Below are positions 22,370-34,800 of a stretch of DNA of 64,000 bases, piece after piece. Made by a program: the position numbers and the translations under genes. This DNA comes from Misgurnus anguillicaudatus (lineage: Eukaryota > Chordata > Actinopteri > Cypriniformes > Cobitidae). The DNA is taken from contig NC_073357.2 in NCBI RefSeq assembly GCF_027580225.2, forward strand, positions 45,160,001-45,224,000. Direction: 5' to 3'. Below the pieces are notes generated by a model, which made no database searches, was not told the DNA's origin, and saw only the letters and a program-made list of their open reading frames with translations. How positions within the stretch are numbered: position 1 is the stretch's first letter; every line of letters begins with the position of its first letter.

Positions 22370-23640
22370 TTAATTCAATTTTATTTATATAGTGCTTTTC
22401 ACAATTGGTAATTGTTTCAAAGCAGCCTTACATTAATAGAAGCAGGGGAAAACACAGAAAAATCTACAGAAAATATAAGTAGCAAAATACAGCGGCTATG
22501 AATAAACTTTACAAGCAAGTGTATTAATAATGTATCGTATACAAGAGGGTGCTAAGTTAGGAGAAAAATCTCCCAACTTTTTTTTTAGCCTGGAAGGAAC
22601 AAAAAGTCCTAGGAGGGAAAAAATCCTTGGAATATTTATTTATATTTATATGGGATGTAAACGGTATATAAATGGATAAGGAGATTAAACTAGTTCTGTC
22701 AGTGGTCGTTGGTCAGGCATCGGCTGGGCATCAAGTTGAAGTACCGCCAGTAGATTGGTGGTTTGTTGACCTCCACGGCAGCCAGAACTGTGTCTGTTTG
22801 TCTCAATGTCCTCGGGTTCGAGGACGAGACAGGGAGAGAGAAACAAAATCCGATTAGCGTAGCGGCCGTTCGCATATAATGCAAGTGTGTGTCACACAGT
22901 GTTGTGTTTTAATATATGTTCTGTTCCAGACAGGCTAGCTATTGCGGCATTAGTATATTACCCAGTCGAGTTATGTGAATGCTTTGTTGCGTACAGGCTA
23001 ACTATTGCGAGATAAGTACATTAACTAGACAAATTATGTGAATGTTTTGTTAAAGAAAAAAGTCTTAAGTTTAGATTTAAAGTGATTGACATTTTTGATA
23101 TTCTAGGTATGGTTAAGAGACCAGAATTTTGCAACCGCAGTGTACGTGATGGTTTTATTCTGATATTAATTCTCTAAGATAAGAGGGTGCAAGGCCATTT
23201 AAGGCTTTGTAGGTGATTAATAGTATTTTAAATTGTATGCGATATTTGACTGGTAGCCAGTGTAAAGATGCCAGAATTGGTCATACTTCTTAGAACGAGT
23301 AAGCACTCTTGCAGCAGCGTTTTGAACTAGCTGAAGCCTGTTTACCTGAGTTGCATGGCATCCCCCGAGTAACGAGTTACAATAGTCTATTCTAGAGGTC
23401 ATAAAAGCGTGGATAAGCTTATCTGCATCTGATGCAGACAGCATATGGCATATTGTTTGGATATTTGTAAGACGGAAGAATGCTGTGCGGCAGACATTGG
23501 AGGTATGATTATCGAAGGATAAATTGCTGTCGAATACCACACCTAAGTTCTTAACTATGGAAGATGACATCACTGTGCAGCTATCTATGGGCAACTTGTA
23601 ATTTTACATATTTTGTTTTGAGCAATTCGGTTCATAATAA
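22370..23640 (-). mobile_element. 5'-truncated L2 LINE
   Basis: The 3' tail (minus strand) starts near 22370 and shares TATATAGTGCTTTTCACAA (plus sense) with other L2 tails here. The remnant of ORF2 is at 23217-23594. It diverges from the full-length copy at 5556-10880 and so belongs to a different or older L2 subfamily. Confidence 0.65.
23217..23594 (-). pseudogene. L2 ORF2 C-terminal remnant
   Basis: The product has KNLGVVFDSNLSF, KLIHAFMTSRIDYCNSLL, LQLVQNAAARVLTR, all matching the region after the reverse transcriptase thumb in L2 ORF2. The reading frame breaks after the AARVLTRSKKYD segment, where an indel shifts the frame before the expected RSLHWLP-type motif. Endonuclease and RT domains are missing. 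Confidence 0.75.
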
Positions 23641-23699
23641 GTATCGCTGTCTTATTAGAGAAAAACAAATGAATGAATGATACCTGGACCCTGTTGGCA

Positions 23700-26390
23700 A
23701 ACTAGTCTCTGCGCCCATTATATAGCGGAGTGTAAAGCGTACTACCTGCTTGGCAGAAACTCTGCATTAAGGCTAATAATGTTGTAAAAAAAAAAAAAAT
23801 TCAAATCCCAAAATTGAAAATCAAATGTCAACCCACCGAACGAATATTCAAATAATCGAATATTCTGGTCCAACCCTACATTTCAGACATTCTGTTTACT
23901 GAAAGCCTGCATTGTTGTTGTCAGTACATATAAAGCTTCATATTTTCCTTTTCAGTTTTGTTTAGAGGTGCAGCAGAGAGACAAAGGAAATGACATTATC
24001 GCCACAGCTCAATATATTGGTGCATGTGTGTGCTAACTGCTAGGCGATGACTCTGACCTCTCTCAGGTCTTTTAATTCACTAGGGTAATTACTATGTGTG
24101 CTGTGAATTGATCTCACACCGGATGTTAATGATGCATCTACAATAAAGTGCAATGAATGCACAGAGATTGTTGGCCACTGAGCTGTATTGAAGCTGCTGT
24201 TGTATTAGCAGCTTTTTCCACCTCGAAAAGACTACAGAAGAAAGTTCAACATGAAATGAATACATGTGCTTAGTGAATGAGATGCAGGTTTTTGCAAAAC
24301 TGAGTGGAAAAGTGGTGCAACTGTTTGGTGAATGGACCCTCAAACTGTTACCAGATGTTATTTGCATGCTCCAGGTTTTAGAGATTCTTATCATTAGTAT
24401 TCTATTCTTTTTCATCAAAAGTATTTATTCTGCTATAAAACCATTAATGGCAAACGATTCATATATTTTCATTTTAGATTTTTATTTATTTAAAGAACTA
24501 GGATTCAAATTTGTCTGGGATTCAGTACCATTCCTGCTCGTTGGCTACTTACCAGTTACTTAGATGTTTGGATACCACTTAGTTGCCATTGTCATGCCAT
24601 TGTTCAAATAAAACACAGTGATGGTATAATATACATATGAATTGACCAGTTTGTCTTATGAAGGATTGGTCTCATAATGTCACTTCCACTATTTGCTCTG
24701 TGTTTGTTTGTGTGTGTGTTAGACTCTCAGGCAGGACAAGGCTTCCTCAGTGTGTTGAAGTGTTTAACATCTGTGAACTTGTACGAGGCAGTGACGGCCC
24801 ACCCAGTTAGTGATGCAAGGGATGCCAGTTGTCCTGACTTGGCAATCCACAAGGGTTTCTGCCCTTACATGACTGTTCGCTCCCCTTTTCTAAATGTTTA
24901 GCTTTCGCTTTTTAGCTTCACGTCATATGTCAACAAGGCAGACCTAGTGTTTATGATTATTTAACCCAGTTAAATGAGTACTTAAACAAAAAACGTCATT
25001 ATGTCCAGCTTCGGCTCTTTGTTTTGTCTGTATCCTAACATAAAGAGAACCACACTAGACTGGCCAAAAAGGTCTGATGTCACAATTTAAACAATTGTCA
25101 CCAAGATGAAGCAAACTACAGTTTCAAGAGTGACATCTCTACGTAACCCAGACATGAGAGATGTAACGTTTTTAATTAAAGGTATTGTGTTGACTTAAAA
25201 AAAAAACTTTACTTTATTTTGCAGGCGAGGAGAGGAAAATTGCAAATAAAAAAATCACAAAAAAATGCTTTAAATGTTTTTACAAACTGTCCATGGAGGT
25301 AGTGAGAATAACTTATGGAAAAGTGATAAAATAATTCTTATTCAAAATTATTAATTATTATTATTATTATTATATAAATTATTATTCAAAATTATTATTA
25401 TTTATTTCCAACACTAATATATCATTAAATCTGATAAAAAAAGCCAAAGCCAAACTGCCCTTGAAGATTTACAAATGCATGCAAAATGTAAATCCAAGTA
25501 TGACTTAATGCTCTGGGGGATGAAGTACAACCTCGAATGCCCCATTGGATACTGTATTACTCTTTAAAAATGCCTGCTTCATATTATGCATGATTGCCAA
25601 CAAACACACCCCTCATTCAATAATTCAGAGCCTTAGCCCACATTTACAGTAATCTCTCATGTTTACTGACACATGTGATAGTGACTGAAGTTAGAGGGCA
25701 TTTCATTTGTTGTTTTGAATATCCCTCATAAGACACAAAGTAGCTTGTGTGCAAATCTTTTTACTTCTCTGTGTGAACATTTTCTCAGCCCAATGGGTAG
25801 ATTTACTGGGTTAGGTTTGGTGTTCCATATCCAGATGGTAAGACATTTGGAAGACAGGCCTGTCATTTCATAGACTAGTGAGAGTTGAGAATAGAGAGCC
25901 AGTCGTTAGACCGTAGCTCTCAAGAGAAATGGCTATTTATGGCACCTTGTGTAAAATGTATGCCAGCAGGTCAGCATTTTCCCTGTGTGCTTGACTCATA
26001 AAGAGTAGAAGATCAGCAGTCAGACCTAATATGGAAAGGCCAGATGAATTAACACGACTCTTTGCACTTACAGTACAGCTTAGACACAAGCAATTCAAGT
26101 AAATACTGCACCCAGTCATCATTCAAATAATAAAGTAATATCTTACCATACTTGTTATTCAGGAATAACTGAAACTTATACCATTTAATTCAACTGATTT
26201 TAGAGCTTGCTAAATTCTTTTAAGTCTGATCACAATGAATGTAAACTATTTTTAATGTTACAGCAGATTGATTTAGGTAGCACCGTTATTTAATACATTC
26301 TTTAACAGTATACATACTAGTATACATACTAGCATAGACCTATTGTACTGTACCATACTGTACTGCAAAACAGACCTAGCAGATTAAAAA
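23700..26390. other. Intergenic or intronic DNA, no gene recognised
   Basis: No supportable exon. It includes an ATT microsatellite at about 25350-25375 and a short run of A at 23784-23799. The open frames at 24092-24901 show hydrophobic or low-complexity products without recognised domains. Confidence 0.35.
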
Positions 26391-26507
26391 AAAACTATTA
26401 CGCATTGACTGCGTTGCCATTAACTGATGTTATGCGACTAAAACTTAATTTTGTTGTTTTGGGAGAAGTCATTTAAAAAACCATGGCGATGTATGTGTTT
26501 GACTCGA

Positions 26508-27404
26508 GGGGCAACCTTCCGATCTCTCTGATGAAGCCAATACGGAAGTGATTTAAACTGCAATTCATCAACTGGCAGCTAGAGGCTGGCTCCAAAAGGG
26601 AGTTAATTCCCATAGACCTCCATGTTAAAATGGCCAACTTTACAGTAGAAAATAATATGTTTACAGCCTGGTACAAAAAATGCTTTTTGTCTGTATAGCT
26701 AATTTTGCTGTTCGTGACAACTGTGAGGGGAGTGAATTTTTTTGTAACTCATTTGTTTAAATTATATTTAGCCTTAAATGTTCTCTAAGCGAATCTGTGT
26801 GTTGATTTTTGAAATGTGTTTTCAAACAAACTGAGCGTAGTTAACTCCTTCTCCTCCCTTCCGTGCTTTCATGAACGCGCCCAAACCCAACCCCCAAATC
26901 CTTCTTGGCGTTTATTGGTTAGAACACTTTGTTATGGTTTCTGGTGTAGGTTTGGCCAGTTTGTTATTATTGCAGTTTGTGGAGGCTGGGCTGTCTACAG
27001 AGATCGCGTTTTTTTACAGTTTGATTAGCGGACAGGAAGCAAGCAGATAGTGAGGAAATGTTTGCTGTATGGAACAAAAAATGTTTTATGGTCTAAAACG
27101 CGTGAATTCGCCTAGAGAACCTTTAAAGTTCTGCATAATTAAGGGCGTGGCCACTTGAGTGACGGTTGAACAGCCACTGCTGTCATTGAAGTCGACCTAG
27201 GCGGGCGTGGTTTCAGCAACCAATCACCTCAACTTCACCCACGTCCCGCCTTTTTACCCATTTTCAGATATCAGGGAGTGATGCGCAATGACGCGCGGCC
27301 AAGATGGCGATGGCAGGCACCGCCTACTTTAAGCTTTAAAAACGATCTTTAGAAACCTATGCGTGACGTCACGGACACTACGTCCATCTTTTTTTATATG
27401 GTAG
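26508..27404. mobile_element. Interspersed element family C (copy 2), with nested insertion
   Basis: Aligns with 12598-13460 across GCAACCTTCCG, GTTTACAGCCTGGTACAAAA and GGCCACTTGAGTGACGG, ending with GTGACGTCACGGACACTACG. It is interrupted at 26778-27122 by a TTAA element at a place where copy 1 is continuous (AGCCTTAAAGTT). Confidence 0.6.
26778..27122. mobile_element. TTAA-flanked MITE family G (copy 1), nested
   Basis: TTAA at 26774-26777 and 27123-27126. Ends pair around TTCTCTAAGCGAAT and ATTCGCCTAGAGAAC. Copy 2 at 34072-34428 shares CAAACAAAC, CCGTGCTTTCATGAACGCGC and TCTACAGAGATCGCGTTTTT. Noncoding. The uninterrupted family C copy at about 13174 shows the empty target. Confidence 0.8.
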
Positions 27405-27852
27405 GGATGTAACGATTCAACCGTGTGTCCCATTAAAAATGCCTGTCTGAAATCGATTCTGAATCGCAAGGCTGCGATACTTTGTTTCATGCACAGCTTG
27501 TGCCTGCACTACGGCATTTGGTCAGTAGGAAGTCCTTATCAATCTAAAATCATAACGAGTCGGAGTCGTTTATAACGTGCATTTAAAAAAGCCACACTCG
27601 TTAAACAAAATCATTTAAAATATTCTTTATTATCATGAAAATACCTGAAACAATTTGAAGAACAGTGATATAAATATTCATGTAGACATTTCCTGGAATA
27701 GCATTCGTAATGCTACTTCTTCTGTGGCACAAAGGGAGTTTCTGCACGGGAGTGCCCCTGGTGTTCGGATGTGCCTGGATTTCACCGTAATTCATTCAAA
27801 TTCATTCATTGAGAAAACGCGCATTTGCACGGTTAATCATTACATCTCTAGT

Positions 27853-28026
27853 CTATGGGTTTCAGCAACCAGTCACCTCAGCTTCACCCACGTCCCGCCT
27901 TTTTACCCATTTTCGGATATCCGCGAGTGATGCACGGTGGCACCGCCTACTTTAAGCTTCAAAAACAATCTTCAGAAACCTATGGGTGACGTCACGGACA
28001 CTACGTCCATCTTTTTTTACGGTCTA
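27853..28026. mobile_element. Element family C, right end only (copy 3)
   Basis: Matches the last ~170 bp of the other family C copies: TTTCAGCAACCAGTCACCTC, CCCACGTCCCGCCTTTTTAC and GTGACGTCACGGACACTACG. Confidence 0.65.
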
Positions 28027-28930
28027 TGGTTTGACTTCATACGGCGCCACGCAGACAGATGGCGGATAACATCAAAATACCCCGAGAGTGACTCAAAAGC
28101 ATACAGAGCAGTTGACTCTCTTTCTGTCTTGGTCCTCCAACCAAACATTTAAAGAATCAAGGTGACCTGTAAATGCAGATCCATTGCAGTTTTGCGATAT
28201 ATTCCTTTTTCAATTTGCCTGGAAAACCACCTGAGTAGATTGTAACTTTTTTGCGATGTAATGGAGTTACATCCATTGGCCACATTTTTAATTCATCATT
28301 TCAATATGTGTAATTTGAAGGCTAATGGAGACGCAGCTATAGTCAGTAGTGTTGTTACACCCTTTCCAAGTTGGAAATGATACATGCAATTTATCCATCC
28401 CTCTTAATGTTAGAAAAACCATAAAGAAATAAGTAATGAAACCAGCAGAATGTAAATTCCTTTCTGGAGGGACAGTTCTGATGGTGTAGACTCTTAACTC
28501 ATTGGTCTGTATGAAATGCTTGCTCATCATTATTGTCCTCAGTCAGCCATCCCTCCATTCCCCCGAAAGGGGGATGGTACCCATACACAGAGCAACAGCA
28601 AACCACAGATTTTCTTTTTCATTTAGTTTTCCCTGACTATGCTAGAGAAGCAGATAATTTCCACATGTGACCACAATGCATTCCTTGTGACATTGAGCTT
28701 TTAAATGTTTAAAAGTGCTTTAAAAATATTGATTCCTTACTGTCATCTTTCCTATACTGAATGGGATATTTGTCCCACCTGGGACATCTGCCATGGTCTT
28801 GTTTGCACTTTAGATTCTCTGTAGAGTAAAATATTTCTTGTTCAGGTGTCATGTTCCTCACAGGACATGCAGATGTTTTGAAGGATTTAGCACGTATTTT
28901 GATGAAAGATCTGCTACTATTCAACTAAAA
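28027..28930. other. No gene recognised
   Basis: No exon or repeat with clear ends was found. The frames at 28288-28530 and 28709-28924 (minus) have no recognised product. Confidence 0.35.
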
Positions 28931-28932
28931 AG

Positions 28933-30035
28933 CTGTCCCCCGGTTTTATAGACAATGCTAGTCTTAGACCAAAACACATGTTTGAGCTGTCTCAATTGAA
29001 AATAACTTGCACAGACAGATCTTAAAATATGTCAGTGTTATTGCTTTGTCTCAGGATACACACCAGTGTTGTCTTTATCTAAGGCATGTTTATGAAAGAT
29101 GCTTAAACATCTTAAAAGATTCTTTAAAAAAATCAAGATAATTTACTCACCACCATGTCATCCATGTTGATGTCTTTCTTTGTTCAGTCAAGAAGAAATT
29201 CTGTTTTTGAGGAAAACACTCCAGGATCCTTCTCATTTTAATGGACCCAAACACGTAACAGTTTTAATGCAGTTTAAAATTGCAGTTTCAACGGAGTTTC
29301 AAAGGACTCTAAACGATCCCAAACGAGGCATAAGGGTCTTATCTAGCGAAACGATTGTCATTTTTGACACGAAAAATAAAAAATATGCACTTTTAAACCA
29401 CAACTTCTCATCTATCTCCGGTCATGTGACGTGCCAGCGCGACGCAATATGTCATCACATCAAGAGGTCACGAAGGACGTATGCGAAACTACGCCCCAGT
29501 GTTTACAAGTGTGGAGAAAGAGGACCGTTTCGACATTGTTGTATGTGGAATGATACTAATTAGTCTTTGTGTCATTTTATTGTTTAAAATGGTCGGCAAA
29601 TGTGACCTTTCCACGGCATTACGCAATTACGTGAGGTTGCGCTGGCGTGTCACAGGACCGGAGATAGATGAGAAGTTGTGGTTTACGTGCATATTTTTTA
29701 TTTTTCTTGTCAAAAATGACAATCGTTTCGCTAGATAAGACCCTTATGCGTCGTTTGGGATCACTTAGAATCCTTTGAAACTCCGTTGAAACTGCAATTT
29801 TTAACTGTTACGTGTTGGGGTCCATTAAGTTCCGTGAGAAAAATCCTGGAATGTTTTCCTCAAAAAACATAATTTCTTCTCAACTGAACAAAGAAAGACA
29901 TCAACATTTTGGATGACATGGTGGTGAGTAAATTATCTGTTTGTTTTTTTTTAGAAAATTGATTAATCCTTTAATTGAAACAAAGTCCTGGTATAGTCCT
30001 GGCTTTAGCTAAGCCTTGTCTGTGAAACCAGGCCT
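28933..30035. mobile_element. Old inverted-repeat element interrupted by a foldback element
   Basis: The left edge has GTTTTATAGACAATGCTAGTC and the right edge GCCTTGTCTGTGAAACC, a degraded inverted pair like the more complete element at 54319-54984. The interval contains the TTAA foldback element at 29116-29970. Confidence 0.4.
29116..29970. mobile_element. Foldback element family B (copy 2)
   Basis: TTAA at 29112-29115 and 29971-29974. Arms pair along most of their length: the left has ATAATTTACTCACCACCATG, and the right CATGGTGGTGAGTAAATTAT. The open frames at 29180-29563 and 29481-29738 lie inside the arms and are not genes. Confidence 0.7.
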
Positions 30036-30074
30036 GTATTTTACTACTTTAGTCTAAACTTCACAGTTTGCACA

Positions 30075-30240
30075 GCACATACAGATGTTTGTGAACCTGT
30101 CAAGAACATCACATAATATGGTTCTACACAGATATTACACAGGTTCTACTTGGGTAATGTTTAGCACTAATAATGGTTCCCCTGTGATTACAAGTCAGTC
30201 AACCACTTTAAGTGCTATTAGCACCATTTTTTAGAGTGTA
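30075..30240. mobile_element. MITE fragment related to 54046-54310
   Basis: Reverse complement of the family at 54046: both have GGTGCTAA(T/A)TAGCACT, GTAATCA(C/T)AGGGGAACCAT and GTAGAACCATATT. No clean target duplication. Confidence 0.5.
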
Positions 30241-30833
30241 TATTCATTTAACATACAGTGTAATATATATGGGGCCCATTGAGGAGATCATATAATGATA
30301 TTTGGCAAGTAGACATTGTTCTGTTGGAGTTTCGGATTGACAATGACAACATTCAGGGTTATAAATCAAGGGTTTTATTAAAGATTGTACTCTAATCCCT
30401 TTGCTGTATGTTATAAATCAGGTGTTTTATCCAAGATTGTACTCTAATCCATTTGCTGTATGCTGCAAAGGATGCATTTGGCAATTCTCTTCTTCCTAAG
30501 AAAAATGATTTCTTGTCACCTCTTTTATCCCCAAGGAAATTATGGATCAAGCTGTCTGTCAGACTGATCCAGGATTGTTTTGTCATCTTGGTTTCAGGAC
30601 CAAACCAATAGATCCAGATTTCTGATCTGTCTAAAGAGCTCTTGTGTACTGTATGTGTGTGTTAAAAATAATTAAATTATATATAAACTAATAAATAACC
30701 ATATTGTATTTTGTCCAGATTAGGGCTGGACGATAAATCGCTTCTTATATGAGAACTAGGATAGTGTTGTAACCTTCATGTTTGTTTTGTAGTGTTTCTA
30801 GTTTCTTGTTTTTGATTGGAGCTTTAAAAGACA
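30241..30833. other. No gene recognised
   Basis: Includes a local duplication: GATTGTACTCTAATCC occurs twice, near 30383 and 30435. No exon seen. Confidence 0.35.
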
Positions 30834-30844
30834 AACGACTATTG

Positions 30845-30915
30845 ATTGGCAGACAGGCAGACAGATAGGTACTTTATTGATCCCCAGTGGGAAATTGAGG
30901 TGCATTGGCAGCTAT
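30845..30915 (-). repeat. Probable LINE/SINE 3' tail
   Basis: The block GGTACTTTATTGATCCCCAG followed by GGGAAATTG is a common terminal sequence of fish non-LTR elements. It is preceded by a CAGA run (30849-30866), consistent with a 3' microsatellite tail of a minus-strand insertion. Only the tail is present. Confidence 0.45.
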
Positions 30916-31327
30916 GCAGAATCACAGGAAAGTACTCACAGACTATCGGCAATAACCTATAAATATACAATAAACATAAAAAGACTATTATAAAAACATA
31001 CAGTGCACTTCTTATACAATATAATAGTATACAGAATGTATGTTTGGCCTTTATTTTTTGGCAGGAAATAATCTTCAACACATGATTTATGGATCTGGTG
31101 TGTCACAGTGGACGATTTCTATATTTTACAACAGATTCTGCAGACACAGAGCTTTCTTTCAGATATCTAAAGCCTGGCGGGAACCTTGCTTTGATTATCT
31201 TGTTCCCAGGGGGATAATGTTTCAGAGACACTTGAGGCCTTCATAAAACCAAATGGATCTTTAAATCATTAATAAGCGAGCTCAGGTTGCTCTGTTTCAA
31301 GATACCTGATTTTGGGAAAGCTGATGA

Positions 31328-31573
31328 CCCTACTGAAAAATCCAGCATAAGCTGGTGAGCTAGTTTTAGCTGGTCTCCAGCTTGGTTTTAGCTGGTTTTG
31401 CTGGTGTATGAAGCTGGTTTTGCTGGTGTAGCAAGCTGGTCTAGCTGTGTTTTGGACTGGAAGACCTGCTGGCCCACCAGCATGACCAGCTTTGTCAGGC
31501 TTGCAGGACCAGCGTAAACCACCTTAAACCAGCTACCAGCTTATGCTGGTCTTAGCTGGATTTTTCAGTAGGG
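31328..31573. mobile_element. Inverted-repeat element made of GCTGGT repeats
   Basis: Ends are CCCTACTGAAAAATCCAGC and GCTGGATTTTTCAGTAGGG, exact inverted repeats. The interior is an array of GCTGGT/ACCAGC units in both senses. Such elements are frequent in fish genomes. Not a CRISPR array: the units are contiguous and degenerate. Confidence 0.7.
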
Positions 31574-31793
31574 GAGATTAATATGTTGCATTCAAATGTG
31601 CAAAAACTCAGATGGGATCATAAGACCTCCATTGGTTTTACAGTCTGTTTTTGTTTTGTTCTCTGTTGTCAGTCTACTAACTTTTCCTTCAGATTATTCC
31701 TGACATTTTTCTTCTTTTTATTATCTTCTTTTTATTTTTATTATCTTTATTATTATCTTTCTGTTACTAATACTCTGTGTGCTTTATTTGTAG

Positions 31794-31867
31794 ATATTGA
31801 CATGAAGAAGGACATAGAGGTGCTGATAGCAGAGGAACGTGCTGAGATCATCTCTAAGTATAATAAG
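31794..31867 (+). CDS. usp6nl-like: USP6NL-like exon 1 (first coding exon)
   Basis: Acceptor TTTGTAG ends at 31793 and donor AAG|GTAAAT follows 31867. The ATG at 31802 gives 22 codons (MKKDIEVL...[12 protein letters not shown]), matching the start of the shorter human isoform, which also has a Met just before the ERAEI helix. Eight bases of the exon precede the ATG. Ends in phase 0. Confidence 0.8.
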
Positions 31868-34800
31868 GTAAATTATCTAACCCTAGATGTACCCTAGCAA
31901 TGTGCAGATATCCACTAAAAAAGGACTTATAGTATTTACTATAGGAAATATTCAGAATATTATTCCGGTTTGTTGTTTAATGGATTCAAGTAATGAGAAA
32001 TCATGCAAGGAATTTGTATGATGGAATTGTTATTATCCGACTGTTACCGGGTCCAAGCCTCCACTCATTTTAATAGAGGATATTATTTCAACAGTTTATG
32101 TATATGAGCACTATTTATTCATATTACACATTTAAGCGAAAATTTTATACACCGCAGTCTCCAGCCTCACTGAATTACAGACAGCAATATATTAATCATT
32201 CATATAAAAAAATCCATGTCCATGAGTCAATTTTTGGTCATCTCAGATTTTGTAACGAAGATAAAAATGAGTATCTGGTGTTTTTGGTAGTTTTACAATA
32301 TGATACAAGTGCATATTAGCATGATTTTTTTGTTGCTTTTGAGATCACAATCGGGTGGGAAAGATTTCATGTGCTAGGATATTTATATCTGACTCATCAT
32401 GACTTCCCCCATACCTCTTACACACTAATTGGAAATTGGGGGAATACCCCTAATGCCCCCATCATGGTGGTTGAAAGAGGACAGCAGAGCAACAGCCATC
32501 CCTCGGGGAATCAATCCATACCAACTGGAAAAGCTTTTAAACATCATCTGTTGTGAACTTAGACAGGGTGAACATTTAGTTAATTCAAGTTTAATGCATC
32601 AAATTTTGCCATCTTATTTACACTAAGCTCACATGTAGAGTTATTCTGCAATAGCTTAGTAAAAGAAATGCTATTCAAATTCAAATGACAGGCTAATTGA
32701 GACATATTTAAGATGTATTTTTACTGTGTCTGTCTGTAGTTAATTCTAAAAACACAAAATCAGAAATAAGTCTCTTTTATTTGGCTAGGTCTTAGCTTTA
32801 CAGTTTTTATTTTACATAAACAGACAAGGCATATTGACATGTGTCTGGAGTCTTTATATCAACAAAATAATTTTTTAATTAATCATTTGCTAAAATAATT
32901 CTCAATAGAGTTTCATCCCGGTTTATGTGGGTTTTATGCCTGCTACCTGGCTAATGTAGAAAAATGTAGGGCATTATACTGGTAAAAGACCTCGAGCGAG
33001 GACACATTTTCATGGCACCTGTAATGCTAATGCAATGTCAGAGTACTGCATACATGGTTGTGGTTTAAACCCATGGTTCATTGCACCTTCAAAACAGACA
33101 TCTTAACCTTCAAAACAGACATTGAGAACCCTGACATCTGGACGAAGTCTCTCATACCTGGTCATTTTGTGTTATAACACGCATTTTCTTTTATAGCACA
33201 ATATTATACACTCTTAAGGGGGTCGCACACTGGACGCGGAGCTCAGCGCCGCGTTGAGTCGCGTCTTTGAAAATTTTGGAGGTATTGACACCGGAAGTGC
33301 ACATTAAATAGCGCAATCTTAGTCTGATAGTGTCTACTTCAAAATGCTAAATATATGTTAGCAGCCAATGCTAATCGTTAATGTTTTGGGACAAATAAGA
33401 TGTTATTTAATGTTAAACTATGTGAGTGGCGCTCTGTGGCGCAACAGGGATTTAAGCAACTTCCTGAGTCATAGCTGGGCACCGCGGACAGGCACCACCT
33501 GTCGGCGGCGGTGTGCGTATACTCATAGAAAACAATGTGTTTGATTTTTTTTTTTGAACGGCGTGGCGCTGAGCTGGCCGTCCGGTGTGCGACCCCCTTT
33601 AAGAGTCAAAATGATGATTATGTACCTGCTCAGTCAAGACAAAAGTATAGTCTCATTCAGAACTTCTTATTAAAATAAAACTAGCTGAACTGTTGAACCT
33701 TTACTAAACTGCACATTGTTTCTGTTTACAGTAGATAAAGCACTTTTATTTGTAGAGCACTTTTCACAATACTTATACTTTTAAAGCAGTTTTACAGAAA
33801 ATGCATGAATTAAGTGACTCGTTGACTAATTTGTAAATGTTTGCTTGTGTGTTTCAGGGTCGAGAGGCAGATGTTCAAATCGATCCTTGGGAAGATGCAG
33901 ATTATAGCATATATCGAGTCACAGATCGCTTTGGATTTCTTCAGTAAGTCCTGCCTAAAACCCACAATGGCTCTCTATTAATTACATTTCTTGTAGAATG
34001 TATCAGTATGGCTATCTAGAGACTGTTGACACATGCTTTTGTTCATTTGAACATTTTTAATACTAAATTAAAGGCTCTCTAAGCGAATAATGTGCGACGT
34101 CACTTCCTGTTGATGTCTGAACTGTTTTCAAACAAACGGAGCGTAGCTAACGCCTCCCCCTCCCTCTCCCGTCCGTGCTTTCATGAACGCGCCCACCCCC
34201 AAATCCTTCTTGTCGTTTATTGGCTGGAACACTTTGTTATGTTTTGTTGTGCTAGGTTTGGCCACTATGTTGATATTGCCGTTTGTCGAGCCTGAGCTGT
34301 CTACAGAGATCGCGTTTTTTTACAGTTTGATCAGCGGACAGGCAGCAAGCAGATAGTGAGGAGATGTTTGCTGTATGTAACAAAAAATGTTTTATGGTCT
34401 AAAACGCGTCAATTCGCTTAGAGCGTCTTTAAATAATTATTAAAAGCATGCCAAAACTATCCAGAATAAAAGAAAATACAACCCACATTGAGTTCATGCA
34501 CAGCACAGGTAGGTTTAACGTGGTTTGTGGCGTGAAATATTATCTTAATGAATATGTTACAGTGTTTACCTAATATGATAATCATGTTTTGTAGCATGTT
34601 AGGTCAACACTTAACATAAAATCTTTGTTATGTAATCTGAGTGAGAGGCGTGACAGGTTGCAAATTTTGTTTTTCCCACAGTGAAGAGGAACTGCCCACA
34701 CCAAGTGCACTTGAAGAGAAGGTAATGTGAAGTACTATACTATATACGCAAGACTGTGTTGCATTTGCAGTATTGCTTAGGGTTTATTTGTATTATGAAC

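Larger units (their letters stand above)
22236..23699. mobile_element. Inverted-repeat element interrupted by a truncated L2
   Basis: The left edge reads GGGTCCAGGTATCATTCGTT and the right edge AATGAATGATACCTGGACCC, an inverted pair about 1.4 kb apart. Between them sits a 5'-truncated L2 LINE on the minus strand. A smaller hairpin at about 22258-22367, built on TTTTTGCTTTCACATATG and its complement, lies in the left part. Confidence 0.5.

Noticed and set aside
29180..29738. Two overlapping frames of 127 and 85 codons
   Set aside because: They lie in the arms of the foldback element family B; the other copies do not conserve them.
31345..31555. CRISPR-like array
   Set aside because: GCTGGT units are contiguous, variable and in both senses, bounded by transposon-type inverted ends in a eukaryotic genome.
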